Positions 9,703 through 20,896 are shown, counted from the stretch's first letter. The stretch is DNA of 64,000 nucleotides from Bacillus marasmi (GCF_902168435.1 NZ_LR656165.1:124001-188000), one strand, 5' to 3'. A program made the numbers and translations. The notes: generated by a model from the sequence alone, not told the origin.

Positions 9703-12059
9703 GCGTTTATTTCCTCCTCATTATGAACAGACCCTTGAATCATTTGATCAAACCAGCCTTTTAATTGCTGATACGATGAGAATAATAAATCTTTTTCAAG
9801 GGAGAATTGCGCCAATTTCATTTGGTACGTCTTCGATTCTGATAAATCTCGTTTCTGTGTTGATTTTTGCAAGGAAATGAGTCCATTGTTTATTGTAACA
9901 AAGTCCAATTCAAAAAACACCTGTGACATAAATTCTATTGTTTCCTTTGACCAGCCGCGGTTTTTCGCGAGCAAATGCCCATGCTGAGTCATGTTCAGCG
10001 GCCCTTTCTTAGCCAGAAATGCATAAAACCATTTAAAGTGTTCCCGTGTTGGCACGGTGCTAAAAAAGTCGCTGTCTCGCTTATAAAATTGAACATACAC
10101 ACGGGCTGGTTTTTTCCCGATAAACAGCTGCTCAATTATCGCTTTTGTTGGTGGCATATCCACGACGACGATGTTTTGACCGTCAAGCTCGATTGTTTTC
10201 GCGTAATCCTCTGTTTCAACACAAATTACCTCTTCATTTTGGTGGTCAGGTATCAGTGCACAATGTGCGGAATGAAAAACAATCCATTTCCTTTGGTGCT
10301 TCGGCACCGATTCCACATATTGAATTTGCTTTTTATTACCGCGAAAATCAAACAACTGCCATGATGCCACTGCCATATCTGCCAGAAAGATTTGTGGTTT
10401 GCGCATATTATTCCACTCATTTATCGATAATTCTCCTATCACCGATAATTTCGCATTAGGCGCAATATGCTCAAATAGGTGACCAAGGCCAAAGCCAACA
10501 CCATCAAGCTTGGCCGAGCTTTCAGCTAAAGTAACCTTCAAATGATTTTGCTCAGAACCTATTTTTCTAATCGTCTCCAATTCAACCGAGTCAATTAGCA
10601 CCTTCGGCTTAGGATTATCAACTCCATATGGAGACAGCATTTGCATCTCCTCAATGGCTTTCAAATCAATATTGGTCAATGAAACGGCCGTATCAATATT
10701 TACAACTGGAATGAAGTCTTCCTCTGTCAATTGCTGCTTAGCCAGTGCGTTCAACCTTCCTCGCAGCTCGTCCACGTCCTCCATTTTCAAGGTCATCCCT
10801 GCTGCCATTGGATGCCCCCCGAAATGAGGTAATATTTCCCGACAGGTTGATAGATTTTGAAACAGATCGAATCCAGCGATACTACGGGCTGAACCTTTTG
10901 CCAGACCTTTCTCTAAGTCATAGCTTAAGATAATCGTTGGCCGGTAAAATCGTTCAACTAGCTTTGAAGCTACAATTCCGATAACCCCAGCATTCCATCC
11001 TTCTTTCCCTATCACCAAAACCGCATTTTCCGAGATTGGATAGTTTTCCTCCACCTCTTTTATCGCCTCTTCAGCAATTTGATTTACAATGGCTTGGCGC
11101 TCTTTATTCAGCTGCTCCATTTCCTCAGCTATCGTTATCGCTTCATTTTCATCTTCTGTTAATAATAAATCGACGGCAATATCAGCACTTTCTAGCCGAC
11201 CCGCTGCATTGATTCTCGGCCCAAGCGTAAATCCAATCGTCTCTTCGTTAATCATTGCAGGATTAACTGACGCCAACTTCAGCAAAGCTTGTAAGCCAAT
11301 ATTGGTTGTCGTTTTCATCTTTTGGATGCCGCGCGTGACAATGAGGCGATTTTCCCCTGTAAGCGAAACAAGGTCCGCTACCGTACCAATCAAGACAATC
11401 TCAAGCAGATGTTCAGGTACTTTTCCGTATAAGGCATGCGCTAGCTTGAATGCCACTCCGACACCAGCCAATTCGCGAAATGGATAGGTGCTATCCGGCA
11501 ATTTCGGATGGATTATCGCATAGGCTTCGGGGAGTGTTGGTCCCGGTTCATGGTGGTCGGTAATAATTAAGTCGACTCCTAAATCCTTAGCCACTTGAGC
11601 TTCATGCAACGCCGATATCCCTGTATCGACTGTGATGATTAAGCTTACCCCACTACTTGCTAAATTCTTAAATGCCGCTTCATTCGGTCCGTATCCTTCA
11701 GTAAATCGATTAGGAATATAGTAATGAACCTTCGCCCCTAAATCTTGGAGCGTTTTCATCATAACGGTCGTGCTGCTTACACCATCAGCATCATAATCTC
11801 CAAAAATATAAATTTGTTCCTGGTTCTCTATCGCATATTTAATTCTACTGACAGCCTTATCCATATCCTTGAGAAGATAAGGGTCGTGGAAGGATTGATC
11901 TTTTGTATATAAAAACTTTTGTGCCTCTTCAACACATTCAATGCCACGATTGACAAGAAGTGAGGCTACAAGTGGTGAAATTGCGAGTTCTTTCTGTATA
12001 TGTTGAACTTTTTCTTCATTAGTCTGCCGAACCATCCATCTAGATTTTGATTTTAACAT
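9693..12059 (-). CDS. recJ: Single-stranded-DNA-specific exonuclease RecJ
   Basis: 5'-3' ssDNA exonuclease of recombination and repair, 788 residues against 786 in B. subtilis. The start ATG at 12059 follows GAGGGGTG. DHH-phosphoesterase motifs are intact: [21 protein letters not shown] and TDHHEPG. The DHHA1 motif [11 protein letters not shown] and an OB-fold region follow. The C-terminal extension of about 200 residues is the Firmicute-specific RecJ domain. It is transcribed from its own promoter and overlaps apt by 10 bp. Confidence 0.97.
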   Translation of the reverse strand: MLKSKSRWMVRQTNEEKVQHIQKELAISPLVASLLVNRGIECVEEAQKFLYTKDQSFHDPYLLKDMDKAVSRIKYAIENQEQIYIFGDYDADGVSSTTVMMKTLQDLGAKVHYYIPNRFTEGYGPNEAAFKNLASSGVSLIITVDTGISALHEAQVAKDLGVDLIITDHHEPGPTLPEAYAIIHPKLPDSTYPFRELAGVGVAFKLAHALYGKVPEHLLEIVLIGTVADLVSLTGENRLIVTRGIQKMKTTTNIGLQALLKLASVNPAMINEETIGFTLGPRINAAGRLESADIAVDLLLTEDENEAITIAEEMEQLNKERQAIVNQIAEEAIKEVEENYPISENAVLVIGKEGWNAGVIGIVASKLVERFYRPTIILSYDLEKGLAKGSARSIAGFDLFQNLSTCREILPHFGGHPMAAGMTLKMEDVDELRGRLNALAKQQLTEEDFIPVVNIDTAVSLTNIDLKAIEEMQMLSPYGVDNPKPKVLIDSVELETIRKIGSEQNHLKVTLAESSAKLDGVGFGLGHLFEHIAPNAKLSVIGELSINEWNNMRKPQIFLADMAVASWQLFDFRGNKKQIQYVESVPKHQRKWIVFHSAHCALIPDHQNEEVICVETEDYAKTIELDGQNIVVVDMPPTKAIIEQLFIGKKPARVYVQFYKRDSDFFSTVPTREHFKWFYAFLAKKGPLNMTQHGHLLAKNRGWSKETIEFMSQVFFELDFVTINNGLISLQKSTQKRDLSESKTYQMKLAQFSLEKDLLFSSYQQLKGWFDQMIQGSVHNEEEINAWI

Positions 12060-12084
12060 TCGTTTTTCACCCCTCAACCTTCTT

Positions 12085-12113
12085 ATTATACAAAAGCAAG
12101 TCAGGGGTTTCAA
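12085..12113 (-). promoter_or_regulatory. Sigma-A promoter of recJ-apt
   Basis: TTGAAA at 12113-12108, a 17-bp spacer and TATAAT at 12090-12085, about 25 bp upstream of the recJ ATG. Confidence 0.82.
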
Positions 12114-12186
12114 TGAAAGTTCCCGTTAATGGAATATAGAGATGATTTGTAATTGACGGACATTTCACGCTTTGGGTATTGGGTGT

Positions 12187-12262
12187 TTATCCGCGAATTT
12201 CGGGATTTATCCGTGGATTTCGGAATTTATCCATGGATTTTTTAAAATTTATCCGTGGATTC
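12187..12262. repeat. 20-bp tandem repeat with a palindromic core, four copies
   Basis: Four units near TTTATCCGTGGATTTCGGAA, with CCGTGG-type cores at 12191, 12211, 12231 and 12253. In the standard form the core ATCCGTGGAT is an inverted repeat. Non-coding, in the recJ-secDF spacer. Confidence 0.85.
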
Positions 12263-12269
12263 GTAATAA

Positions 12270-12430
12270 GACAGCCCTAAGTGACCTATTTTGATGCCAG
12301 TACATAAACTGAGGGCACTAAGACTGCTCATAAGTGACCTGTTTTTTCGTCAACTCATAAATAAGGGTACTTTGAACAATCATAAGTACCCTAATTTCTT
12401 GTCAGCGCAAAATCGAGGGTACTTAACAAC
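12270..12430. repeat. 52-bp tandem repeats with hairpin arms, three units
   Basis: GGG(C/T)ACT recurs at 12313, 12365 and 12417, exactly 52 bp apart. Its complement AAGT(G/A)CC recurs at matching positions. In the best unit GGGTACTT pairs perfectly with AAGTACCC across an 11-nt loop. Together with the 20-bp repeat this fills the 450-bp spacer between recJ and the secDF terminator. Confidence 0.85.
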
Positions 12431-12461
12431 TCTACTATTAAAACAGTAAATTGCATTTAAA

Positions 12462-12503
12462 CAAAAAAACACTCCCAGCATTCCGACAAAAGCTGGGAGT
12501 GTT
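12462..12503 (-). terminator. Terminator after secDF
   Basis: On the minus strand AACACTCCCAGC and GCTGGGAGTGTT are complementary and are followed by seven T residues. Confidence 0.95.
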
Positions 12504-12511
12504 CAATATGA

Positions 12512-14776
12512 TTATACTTGTGGTTGATCGTTATTTTTGCGTTTTTCTTTGTAGGTGATTAACACACCTTTTTTCTTCAGTTCCTTATGCTTCCATTCCA
12601 CCCAGAGCTGTGCGGCAATGTAAATTGAAGAGTAAGTACCAACTACTAATCCAACGGTCAAGGCGATGGCGAACGGACGAATCGTTTCACTACCAAAAAT
12701 GAATAGTGCCACAACCGTCACCGTTACCATTAGCACCGTATTCAAGGAACGGCCTAATGTTTGACGAATACTTGTGTTGACGATATCCACGATTTCTTCA
12801 TAAGTCTTGATCCGACGGCGTTTTTGCATATTCTCACGCATCCGGTCAAACGTTACAATCGTGTCATTTATCGAGTAACCTACGATTGTTAACAGCGCAG
12901 CAATGAAGGTAATATCAACCTCCAGCCTTGTTAAGCTGAAGACCGGTATGACAAAGAACGTCGCGTACAATAGGGCAATAATCGCTGTGACTGCCATTGG
13001 CAACTCGAATCGGAAAGTTACAAAGATAATCAGCCCGATTGAGGAAAGAATCAAAGCGACAAAAGCATTTTTAGCTAACTCTTTACCGACGGTCGGAGTT
13101 ACGCTACTTACATTTGGTTCAGAACCAAATTCATCTTTAAAGTGAGTTTTTAACTCAGAGATTTCTTGTTTAGTCAGAATCCCCTTGAAGCGGGCAACGC
13201 CGACATTTTTATCCTCACCGGAAATGACGATATCGTCAGTTTTTAAGTCTAATTTTTCCAGCTCGTTTGAAAATTCTTCAGCAGTAATACGGTCTTTTGC
13301 TAGTACCTCAACACGTGTACCACTCGTAAAATCAATCCCTAAATTCAAGCGGAAGACAAGCAGGATTGCAATACCAGCAACTAACATCGCAGCGGAACCG
13401 ATAAAGAACTTGCGACGGTGCTTAACAAAATCAATCCGATCGAATTTTGTAGGTAAATCTAACGTATCAATATTATCGTTAAGGCTGTGGATATCACGCT
13501 TCTTAACACCGAACCAACCTGGTTTATTTTTCAGCCAATTGCTGTTGACCCAAAGTCCAAGCAACCATCTTGATAAATAAACGTTGGTAATAAAGCTGAC
13601 TAAAATACTGATGATAATCCCGGTGGCAAACCCTTTAACTGAGCTTGTACCGTAAATAAATAGGACAATACCAGCAAGTAGCATCGTTAAGTTGGCATCA
13701 GTTACCGTTGATAACGAGTTATCATTTCCGGCATTGAACGCCGACTTAATTGATTTACCAACTTTAATTTCCTCACGAATCCGTTCATAGGTGATGATAT
13801 TGGCATCTACGGCCATACCCACCCCAAGAATTAACGCTGCAATTCCTGGAAGCGTTAGAACAACGCCCATTAAATCAAAAATCAATAGTGTAATAAAACT
13901 GTAAACAGTTAGTGTAATAGTAGCGATAAAGCCTGGGAAACGATAGTAGGCAATCATATATAGGAATACTGCCAAAATACCAATAATCCCTGCAAAAACC
14001 GTCTCGTTCATCGCTTGTTCACCAAGCTTAGCGCCTACAGAGGTTGAATAAATTTCATCAAGGTTAACAGGCAACGCACCTGAGTTTAACAAAGCAGCAA
14101 GTTCTTTTGCTTCTTCAACTGTAAATGCCCCAACGATAGAAACTTCCTTCTGTGGAAAAACTTCATTTACGCTTGGTGCAGAAAGGTACTTAGGATTTTC
14201 CTTCGTAATTTCTGCCTTAAAGGAATCCTTACCTTCTTCAAAATCAAGCCAAATGATAAGCACATTATTAGGAGCCATATCGACAATTTCTTGGGTTACA
14301 TTACGGAATAAATCTGCATCCTTTAGTTTCAGCGAAACGCTAGGTTTTCCGTTTTGGTCAAAGGTTTGACTCGCTCCACCCTCAACGAGGTCAGCCCCGT
14401 CCAACATGACACGGTCATTGTAATCACGGAACGATAAATTTGCCTCAGTCGAAAGAATTTCCCGAGCTTTGTTTTGATCGGTAACACCAGCGAGCTGAAC
14501 GCGAATCCGGTTTTCTCCTTCAATTTGGATATTCGGCTCACTTACCCCTAATACGTTGACACGTTTATCTAACGCTTCAGCCGTATCAGCTAATACCTTA
14601 TCGGTAATTTTTTGCCCTTTTTTTGCTGGAGTTACTTCATAGAGAATTTCAAATCCACCCTGAAGATCTAAGCCAAGCTTAATATCCTCAATGATGTTTT
14701 TTGTTGTCGCCCCCATCACTCCACCGAACACAACGATGAAGATTAAAAAGGCAATAATGCGACTCCGTTTTACCAT
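12512..14776 (-). CDS. secDF: Fused protein-export membrane protein SecDF
   Basis: Accessory Sec translocase component that uses proton motive force to help late stages of protein export. At 754 residues it fuses SecD and SecF, as in B. subtilis (737). It has one N-terminal membrane segment, an extracytoplasmic SecD domain (LGLDLQGGFEILYEV), five membrane segments ending the SecD half (ALILGVGMAVDANIITYER), then the SecF half (LNLGIDFTSGTRVEV, LLTIVGYSINDTIVTFDR). The ATG at 14776 follows GGGAGGATTT. Upstream in-frame starts would read through a dispersed repeat and are unlikely. Confidence 0.97.
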   Translation of the reverse strand: MVKRSRIIAFLIFIVVFGGVMGATTKNIIEDIKLGLDLQGGFEILYEVTPAKKGQKITDKVLADTAEALDKRVNVLGVSEPNIQIEGENRIRVQLAGVTDQNKAREILSTEANLSFRDYNDRVMLDGADLVEGGASQTFDQNGKPSVSLKLKDADLFRNVTQEIVDMAPNNVLIIWLDFEEGKDSFKAEITKENPKYLSAPSVNEVFPQKEVSIVGAFTVEEAKELAALLNSGALPVNLDEIYSTSVGAKLGEQAMNETVFAGIIGILAVFLYMIAYYRFPGFIATITLTVYSFITLLIFDLMGVVLTLPGIAALILGVGMAVDANIITYERIREEIKVGKSIKSAFNAGNDNSLSTVTDANLTMLLAGIVLFIYGTSSVKGFATGIIISILVSFITNVYLSRWLLGLWVNSNWLKNKPGWFGVKKRDIHSLNDNIDTLDLPTKFDRIDFVKHRRKFFIGSAAMLVAGIAILLVFRLNLGIDFTSGTRVEVLAKDRITAEEFSNELEKLDLKTDDIVISGEDKNVGVARFKGILTKQEISELKTHFKDEFGSEPNVSSVTPTVGKELAKNAFVALILSSIGLIIFVTFRFELPMAVTAIIALLYATFFVIPVFSLTRLEVDITFIAALLTIVGYSINDTIVTFDRMRENMQKRRRIKTYEEIVDIVNTSIRQTLGRSLNTVLMVTVTVVALFIFGSETIRPFAIALTVGLVVGTYSSIYIAAQLWVEWKHKELKKKGVLITYKEKRKNNDQPQV

Positions 14777-14797
14777 TATGTATAAATCCTCCCTTAG

Positions 14798-14876
14798 TAG
14801 AAAAGCGCAAGCGCAAGCAGATCGGCTTAAGACTTCGGGCCGATGGCCGCCTTGGGCTAGACAAATAGAAAAGCGC
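14798..14876. repeat. Dispersed Bacillaceae GAAAAGCGC-type repeat
   Basis: The element begins TAGAAAAGCGCAAGCGCAAG, contains a GATCGGC/GCCGAT hairpin, and ends with a second TAGAAAAGCGC at 14866. It resembles a widespread intergenic repeat of Bacillus genomes (recalled, not searched). It lies inside the predicted secDF leader RNA. Confidence 0.6.
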
Positions 14877-14906
14877 AAAAAAAAATCAAGAAAAGTCAGT
14901 ATTGTC

Positions 14907-14935
14907 ATTATGAAACAGTTAAAAGTGGAAGTCAA
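14907..14935 (-). promoter_or_regulatory. Sigma-A promoter of secDF
   Basis: TTGACT at 14935-14930, a 17-bp spacer, CATAAT at 14912-14907. The -35 hexamer lies within a perfect inverted repeat (14921-14945). Confidence 0.72.
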
Positions 14936-14945
14936 TTCCACTTTT
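14921..14945. promoter_or_regulatory. Perfect 10-bp inverted repeat over the secDF -35 box
   Basis: AAAAGTGGAA-GTCAA-TTCCACTTTT. It could be an operator or the weak terminator of comN. The short T stretch after it argues for a dual or operator role. Confidence 0.6.
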
Positions 14946-14978
14946 AAAATGTCAACAAAAGTTAATATTCATTCATAT

Positions 14979-15275
14979 TTATCTAAGTAACGCTTTACGA
15001 TCCTCTTCATTTTCCAAATCAAATTCTGGCGTTCGGAACGCTTCCACGGTTGCATAGCTCATGTATTGACCAACCTGAACACCTAAAACATCTCGAATGA
15101 TTTCATAAAGATGGATATCTTCTTTTACTTTACGCCATTGTTTGTTTATTAAAAAGTCCCAGACTTCTTGCTCTGACACTGATTCATAACCAAGTATTTG
15201 AAACTCCGATACCTTACTTTTTAACGCTGGGCTTACTAATTCACGAAATCTTTCGTACTCATGAGTATTTTCCAT
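14979..15275 (-). CDS. comN: Post-transcriptional regulator ComN
   Basis: A 98-residue protein, the same length as B. subtilis ComN (formerly YrzD), a post-transcriptional regulator of the comE competence operon. The sequence is acidic and helical and lacks membrane segments. The ATG at 15275 is preceded by GGAGGCGGATATT; an upstream in-frame ATG coincides with that ribosome site and is rejected. It is divergent from spoVB and upstream of secDF, as in B. subtilis. Identification rests on sequence similarity, length and position. Confidence 0.87.
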   Translation of the reverse strand: MENTHEYERFRELVSPALKSKVSEFQILGYESVSEQEVWDFLINKQWRKVKEDIHLYEIIRDVLGVQVGQYMSYATVEAFRTPEFDLENEEDRKALLR

Positions 15276-15404
15276 AATATCCGCCTCCAAGCATAAGTCT
15301 CTTTTTTATTGTATCAGCGAAACAACTTGTCATGCTTTGTCCACTCTCTTGCATATAGTTAATTGTATATGATATCAGCATGTTTGAGAAGGTTGGGAGC
15401 CCAG

Positions 15405-16967
15405 ATGTCTAAGTTTTTAAAAGGAACTGTAATTCTTCTAATTTCGACCTTTGTGACCAAGGTATTGGGGTTTATCAATAGAATCGTCATAGCTCGTTTC
15501 ATTGGTGAAGAAGGTGTTGGCCTTTATATGATGGCTATACCGACCTTTACTTTAGTCATTACGATAACACAATTAGGGCTGCCTGTTGCCATTTCCAAAA
15601 GCGTCGCAGAAGCAGAGGCAAAAGGCGACAATAAAACAATAAAGAAAATCTTAATCGTATCCTTATCGATTACGCTTTTGTTATCAATCATTTTTACCCC
15701 TGCCCTATTATTGTTAACACCGTATCTCGCAGAAACTTTATTCACGGATTCGCGGACCCTTTATCCACTGCTTGCGATTGCACCAATTGTTCCGATCATT
15801 GCTGTGTCATCGGTGTTACGCGGTTATTTCCAGGGGAAACAAAACATGAAGCCTACTGCAATCGCTTTAGTACTCGAACAGTTGGTCCGCATTGCCTTAA
15901 TTGCAGCGTTTACTAAAGCATTTTTACCATATGGAATTGAGTATGCGGCCGCAGGAGCTATGTTTGCTTCCGTAATCGGTGAATTAGCATCACTGATTTA
16001 TTTACTAACTTCGTTTAAATTAAAAAAGCGCTTTAAGCTACGTACTAATTTTTTTAAATTTGTCCATTCAGGAAAACAAACCTTTCACGAGCTCATGAGT
16101 GTTGCTTTGCCAACAACCGGCAGCAGAATGATCGGGTCAATTGCCTGGTTTTTTGAACCAATCGTTGTCGCTCACAGTCTTGCTTTTGCAGGAGTTGCGA
16201 CGATTGAGGCAACAAAACAATATGGAGCTCTGACCGGATTCGCGATTCCAGTTCTAATGCTCCCCTCGTTCATTACATTATCGTTATCAACTTCACTCGT
16301 TCCGGCCATCAGCGAGGCAAATTCGAACAATAACAAAAAACTTATCGAGCATAGGCTACAGCAAGCCCTAAGATTGACCTTTCTGACAGGCGGAATATCA
16401 GTCGTTCTCTTGTTTGTGTTGGCAGACCCTCTGATGGAAGTTATGTACGGCTCAACAAGTGGCTCAGGTTTTATAAAAATCATGGCCCCGTTTTTCTTAT
16501 TTTATTATTATCAAGGACCACTGCAGGCTGTTCTTCAAGCGTTGAATCTGGCTCGTGCGGCAATGATAAACAGCTTAATTGGATCAGTTGTAAAAACCGG
16601 GGTTATTTTTCTATTGGCAAGTCAGCCAAGCTTCGGCATAAACGGGGCAGCCTTAGGAATTATTACTGGCTTCGTACTTGTAACCTTCCTGCACTTTGCC
16701 ACAGTTTTAAAGACTATTTCATTTTCATTTTATGTTCTCGAATATTTAAAAACATTTATTGTTATAGGTGTCACAGGCTGGTGCGGTTTCTGGCTCTTAG
16801 AGCACTTCTCCCTACAAGTGCCGCTTGGCTTAAAGCTGTTAATTACAGCTGGTGAAATGGCTTTATTTTATACGGTTCTCCTGTTTGTGTTTAAGTTGCT
16901 GCACAAAGAAGACATTCGTTGGATTCCAGTAATTGGTAAGCCTTTAGCTAATTGGGTCTTCAGATAA
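15405..16967 (+). CDS. spoVB: Stage V sporulation protein B, polysaccharide flippase family
   Basis: A 520-residue polytopic membrane protein of the MATE-like/MurJ-type lipid-linked polysaccharide exporter superfamily, with 12-14 hydrophobic segments. It begins MSKFLKGTVILLISTFVTKV, the typical SpoVB opening. SpoVB is needed for spore cortex synthesis, probably by moving lipid-linked precursors. B. subtilis SpoVB has 518 residues. The ATG at 15405 follows AAGGTTGGGAG. It is divergent from comN and convergent with the DUF421 gene. Confidence 0.95.
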   Translation: MSKFLKGTVILLISTFVTKVLGFINRIVIARFIGEEGVGLYMMAIPTFTLVITITQLGLPVAISKSVAEAEAKGDNKTIKKILIVSLSITLLLSIIFTPALLLLTPYLAETLFTDSRTLYPLLAIAPIVPIIAVSSVLRGYFQGKQNMKPTAIALVLEQLVRIALIAAFTKAFLPYGIEYAAAGAMFASVIGELASLIYLLTSFKLKKRFKLRTNFFKFVHSGKQTFHELMSVALPTTGSRMIGSIAWFFEPIVVAHSLAFAGVATIEATKQYGALTGFAIPVLMLPSFITLSLSTSLVPAISEANSNNNKKLIEHRLQQALRLTFLTGGISVVLLFVLADPLMEVMYGSTSGSGFIKIMAPFFLFYYYQGPLQAVLQALNLARAAMINSLIGSVVKTGVIFLLASQPSFGINGAALGIITGFVLVTFLHFATVLKTISFSFYVLEYLKTFIVIGVTGWCGFWLLEHFSLQVPLGLKLLITAGEMALFYTVLLFVFKLLHKEDIRWIPVIGKPLANWVFR

Positions 16968-17007
16968 CGTGATACAAGGTCTTGATTTCCCTTTTATTCA
17001 TCATGAA

Positions 17008-17670
17008 TTACTGCTCATCAATGATATCTATGAAAAATTCACCATCTTGGTAGCTGCAAAAAGAAATATCTTTTGGATTTTGGAAGCCACGCTTTCTTAA
17101 TTCCTGGCGGAGCCATAAATTCGTTTGATTTATTTTTCGGAGGTTTTCCTCAACGATTTCCCCATCAATGATTAATGGAATCGTAAAACCTCCTTCCTGC
17201 TCTCTCTGATCGCCTTGACCGTTCTTTTCGAGCACAGACAGCTTACCTGATGTCTCTAAAATCGCAAACTCAACATCAGCTATACTTCTGATATTCTGTT
17301 CTCTTAACTGCAACAATAAATCATCAAAATTATAGCGTTGCTTTCTCATCTCGCGTTCATCAATTTTGCCGTTATTTATGATAATTGATGGCTTACCATC
17401 GATAAGATCGCGGAACTTCTTACTTTTTAGTGATAAATAGGCAAAAACCATTTGTATTCCCATTAACAAAAGCATTGGGACAATAGATCGAAATACCGAA
17501 TCCTTTGTCTTGTCTATCGATAGTGCCGCCATTTCAGCAATCATCATGAAAACTACTAAATCTAATAAACTCAATTCACCAATTTCCCGCTTTCCCATTA
17601 AGCGAAACATCAATAAGATGAGCAAATAAAGTAGAATTGTGCGAACGATGATAATAAAATATTCTTCCAT
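17008..17670 (-). CDS. yrbG: DUF421 (YetF/YrbG family) membrane protein
   Basis: A 220-residue protein with three N-terminal membrane segments (residues 1-80) and a cytoplasmic DUF421 domain. The family hallmark GKREIGELSLLDLVVFMM is present near residue 27. The C-terminal domain contains PSIIINNGKIDEREMRK and a LWLRQELRKRGF segment. Function is not established for the family; some members are sporulation-linked. GGAGGGGCAAAGG precedes the ATG. The position after spoVB matches B. subtilis yrbG. Confidence 0.9.
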   Translation of the reverse strand: MEEYFIIIVRTILLYLLILLMFRLMGKREIGELSLLDLVVFMMIAEMAALSIDKTKDSVFRSIVPMLLLMGIQMVFAYLSLKSKKFRDLIDGKPSIIINNGKIDEREMRKQRYNFDDLLLQLREQNIRSIADVEFAILETSGKLSVLEKNGQGDQREQEGGFTIPLIIDGEIVEENLRKINQTNLWLRQELRKRGFQNPKDISFCSYQDGEFFIDIIDEQ

Positions 17671-17869
17671 CCTTTGCCCCTCCAGTCATAGTCAGACATA
17701 GTTTACGCAAACTGCGTCAAAACATAATGGAATTTGGGCTTTTCCATTTATTATCAGATTTATGAATCTCTGATTCTAATCCTATCGTTCGGCGAATATG
17801 CTTGTACTATCAAATACTGAAATCCAATAGACTCAAAATGAATTCTATTGGTATTTAAGAAGGGAGAGG

Positions 17870-18265
17870 ATGATCATCGCATCCAGAACATTTGGCTTAG
17901 CTGTATTACACGGCTTAATTGCCATTTTTCTATTGGAAATTGTAGGTAGCCTAATTTTTTCCTTCATTTTAAAATTAACGTCTGTCCAAGAATCTGGACT
18001 ACAGGTTGTCATTACTGCTGCTTCATTTATCGCTTTATTTGCAGGAGGATTTATTTCAGGAGGAAAAGGAAAAGAAAAAGGCTGGATGCTTGGGGGCTTG
18101 ACTGGGCTACTTTATTCCTTAGTCATCTTCTTATTCCAGTATCTTGGCTACGATCGACTCTTTGATCAGCAGCAAATCATCTATCATGTCTGCTTCATGC
18201 TCATCGCGATGATGGGTGGAATTTTAGGTGTCAACCTTACATCAAAATCAAGAACATCTGCTTAA
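17870..18265 (+). CDS. yrzE: Small four-helix membrane protein (YrzE, TIGR04086 type)
   Basis: A 131-residue protein with four hydrophobic segments (around residues 9-35, 45-65, 75-95 and 105-125) and a lysine/glycine loop, GGKGKEKGW. The topology, length and position between yrbG and yajC match B. subtilis YrzE. No enzymatic motif is seen. The purine-rich AGGGAGAGG touches the ATG, so the spacing is unusually short and the exact start is less certain. Confidence 0.82.
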   Translation: MIIASRTFGLAVLHGLIAIFLLEIVGSLIFSFILKLTSVQESGLQVVITAASFIALFAGGFISGGKGKEKGWMLGGLTGLLYSLVIFLFQYLGYDRLFDQQQIIYHVCFMLIAMMGGILGVNLTSKSRTSA

Positions 18266-18304
18266 CAGTGAGTGCTAAAGTCGCCCTTAAGCTAGACACA
18301 AGCA

Positions 18305-18338
18305 AAAAGGAAGCGAGCATAATAGCTTGCTTCCTTTT
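18305..18338. terminator. Bidirectional terminator between the YrzE-type gene and yajC
   Basis: AAAAGGAAGCGAGC-ATAATA-GCTTGCTTCCTTTT. A long stem flanked by A and T runs between convergent genes, so it can serve both strands. Confidence 0.92.
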
Positions 18339-18340
18339 AA

Positions 18341-18610
18341 TTAGTTATTTTCTGCTACTACTTCACGAATCGCATTGCGATCGTAAGTTAAACGGCTACC
18401 ATCGCCACACTTGATTACTACTGTTGCTTCATCTAGTGAATCAACAAATCCGTGGAGTCCACCAATTGTGACTACTCTGTCACCCTTTTTCAAATCGCTT
18501 TGCATCTGTGTTACTGCCTTTTGTCGCTTCTGCTGAGGACGAATCAATAAGAAGTAAAACAAAGCAAACATCAGAACTAATGGTCCAACTGTTCCAAGTA
18601 AGTTTTCCAA
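18341..18610 (-). CDS. yajC: Preprotein translocase subunit YajC
   Basis: An 89-residue protein with one N-terminal membrane helix followed by IRPQQKRQKA and a small cytoplasmic domain (GDRVVTIGGLHGFV), the YajC signature. It associates with SecDF/SecYEG. The start is a TTG at 18610 preceded by AGGAGCTGAAAGG. It is the last gene of the ruvA-ruvB-queA-tgt-yajC run. Confidence 0.96.
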   Translation of the reverse strand: MENLLGTVGPLVLMFALFYFLLIRPQQKRQKAVTQMQSDLKKGDRVVTIGGLHGFVDSLDEATVVIKCGDGSRLTYDRNAIREVVAENN

Positions 18611-18644
18611 ACCTTTCAGCTCCTTTCACTAGTTAGCAGTTTTT

Positions 18645-19796
<1,152 letters not shown>

Positions 19797-19821
19797 CTAT
19801 TATCCTTTTTTTATCATCAAA

Positions 19822-20850
19822 CTATAGTATCAACATCGCGTCGCCGAAGCTAAAGAAACGATAGCGTTCAGTAACAGCAAGCTTGTACGCCTCTAATACA
19901 TGTTCCCGTCCTGCAAGCGCACTAATTAACATAATTAAAGTGGATTTTGGCAAATGGAAGTTTGTTACCATGCCATCAATCGCCTTAAATTCATAGCCTG
20001 GGTATATAAATATATTCGTCCATCCATTCAACTCAGCAAATCCGCCATTATGAGCTGAGGCAATTGTTTCCAGCGTTCGAGTTGAGGTCGTCCCCACCGA
20101 AATAATTCTTCCGCCCGAAGCGCGCACCTCATTTAGCAGCTGCGCTGTCTCTTCTGACATTTGATAGTACTCAGAATGCATTTCATGCTCATGAATATCG
20201 TCAACACTGACCGGACGGAATGTACCAAGCCCAACATGAAGAGTAATAAATGCAAGCTTCACACCCTTTTGCTTTAGCTCTGCTAATAGCTCCTCGGTAA
20301 AATGGAGACCGGCTGTCGGTGCAGCGGCAGAGCCTATGTCCTTTGCATATACGGTTTGATAACGGTCACGGTCCTCGAGCTGCTCCTTAATGTATGGAGG
20401 AAGTGGCATTTCTCCTAAAGAATCAAGCACTTCATAGAAAATTCCTTCATACTGGAAATCTAGCTTTCGCCCTCCATGGTCGCTTGTCCCCACGCAGATA
20501 GCAGTAAGACGTCCATCACCGAAGCTGATTTTCGTCCCCTCTTTAATCCGTTTTGCCGGCTTAACCAAGGTTCCCCATTGGTCACCTTTGTCATGCTTTA
20601 ACAGTAAAACCTCAACATGAGCGCCCGTTTCTTCCTTTGTGCCGTAAAGCCTTGCAGGAAGTACCTTCGTATCGTTTAAAACAAGACAATCCCCTGGGCG
20701 AAAATACTCAGCAATATTTTTAAAAATCTCATGCTTAACTACACCTGTATTCTTATCTAGTACCATTAAGCGACTGTCGGTCCGATTTTCTAGCGGCACC
20801 TGCGCAATCAGCTCTTCTGGTAAATCAAAATCAAATAAATCAACTTTCAT
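19822..20850 (-). CDS. queA: S-adenosylmethionine:tRNA ribosyltransferase-isomerase
   Basis: Transfers and isomerises the ribosyl moiety of AdoMet onto preQ1-tRNA, giving epoxyqueuosine-tRNA. 342 residues, normal length. Family motifs visible are [51 protein letters not shown] and [12 protein letters not shown]. The ATG follows AAAGGTGACC. It is cotranscribed with tgt, 37 bp upstream of it. Confidence 0.98.
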   Translation of the reverse strand: MKVDLFDFDLPEELIAQVPLENRTDSRLMVLDKNTGVVKHEIFKNIAEYFRPGDCLVLNDTKVLPARLYGTKEETGAHVEVLLLKHDKGDQWGTLVKPAKRIKEGTKISFGDGRLTAICVGTSDHGGRKLDFQYEGIFYEVLDSLGEMPLPPYIKEQLEDRDRYQTVYAKDIGSAAAPTAGLHFTEELLAELKQKGVKLAFITLHVGLGTFRPVSVDDIHEHEMHSEYYQMSEETAQLLNEVRASGGRIISVGTTSTRTLETIASAHNGGFAELNGWTNIFIYPGYEFKAIDGMVTNFHLPKSTLIMLISALAGREHVLEAYKLAVTERYRFFSFGDAMLIL

Positions 20851-20896
20851 ACTATGGTCACCTTTACCTATAACGTACTTTAATTCTTACTGCCAT

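Noticed and set aside
14777-14941. N-terminal extension of SecDF
   Set aside because: It would translate a dispersed repeat and read through the predicted promoter; the ATG at 14776 has a ribosome site and gives the family length.
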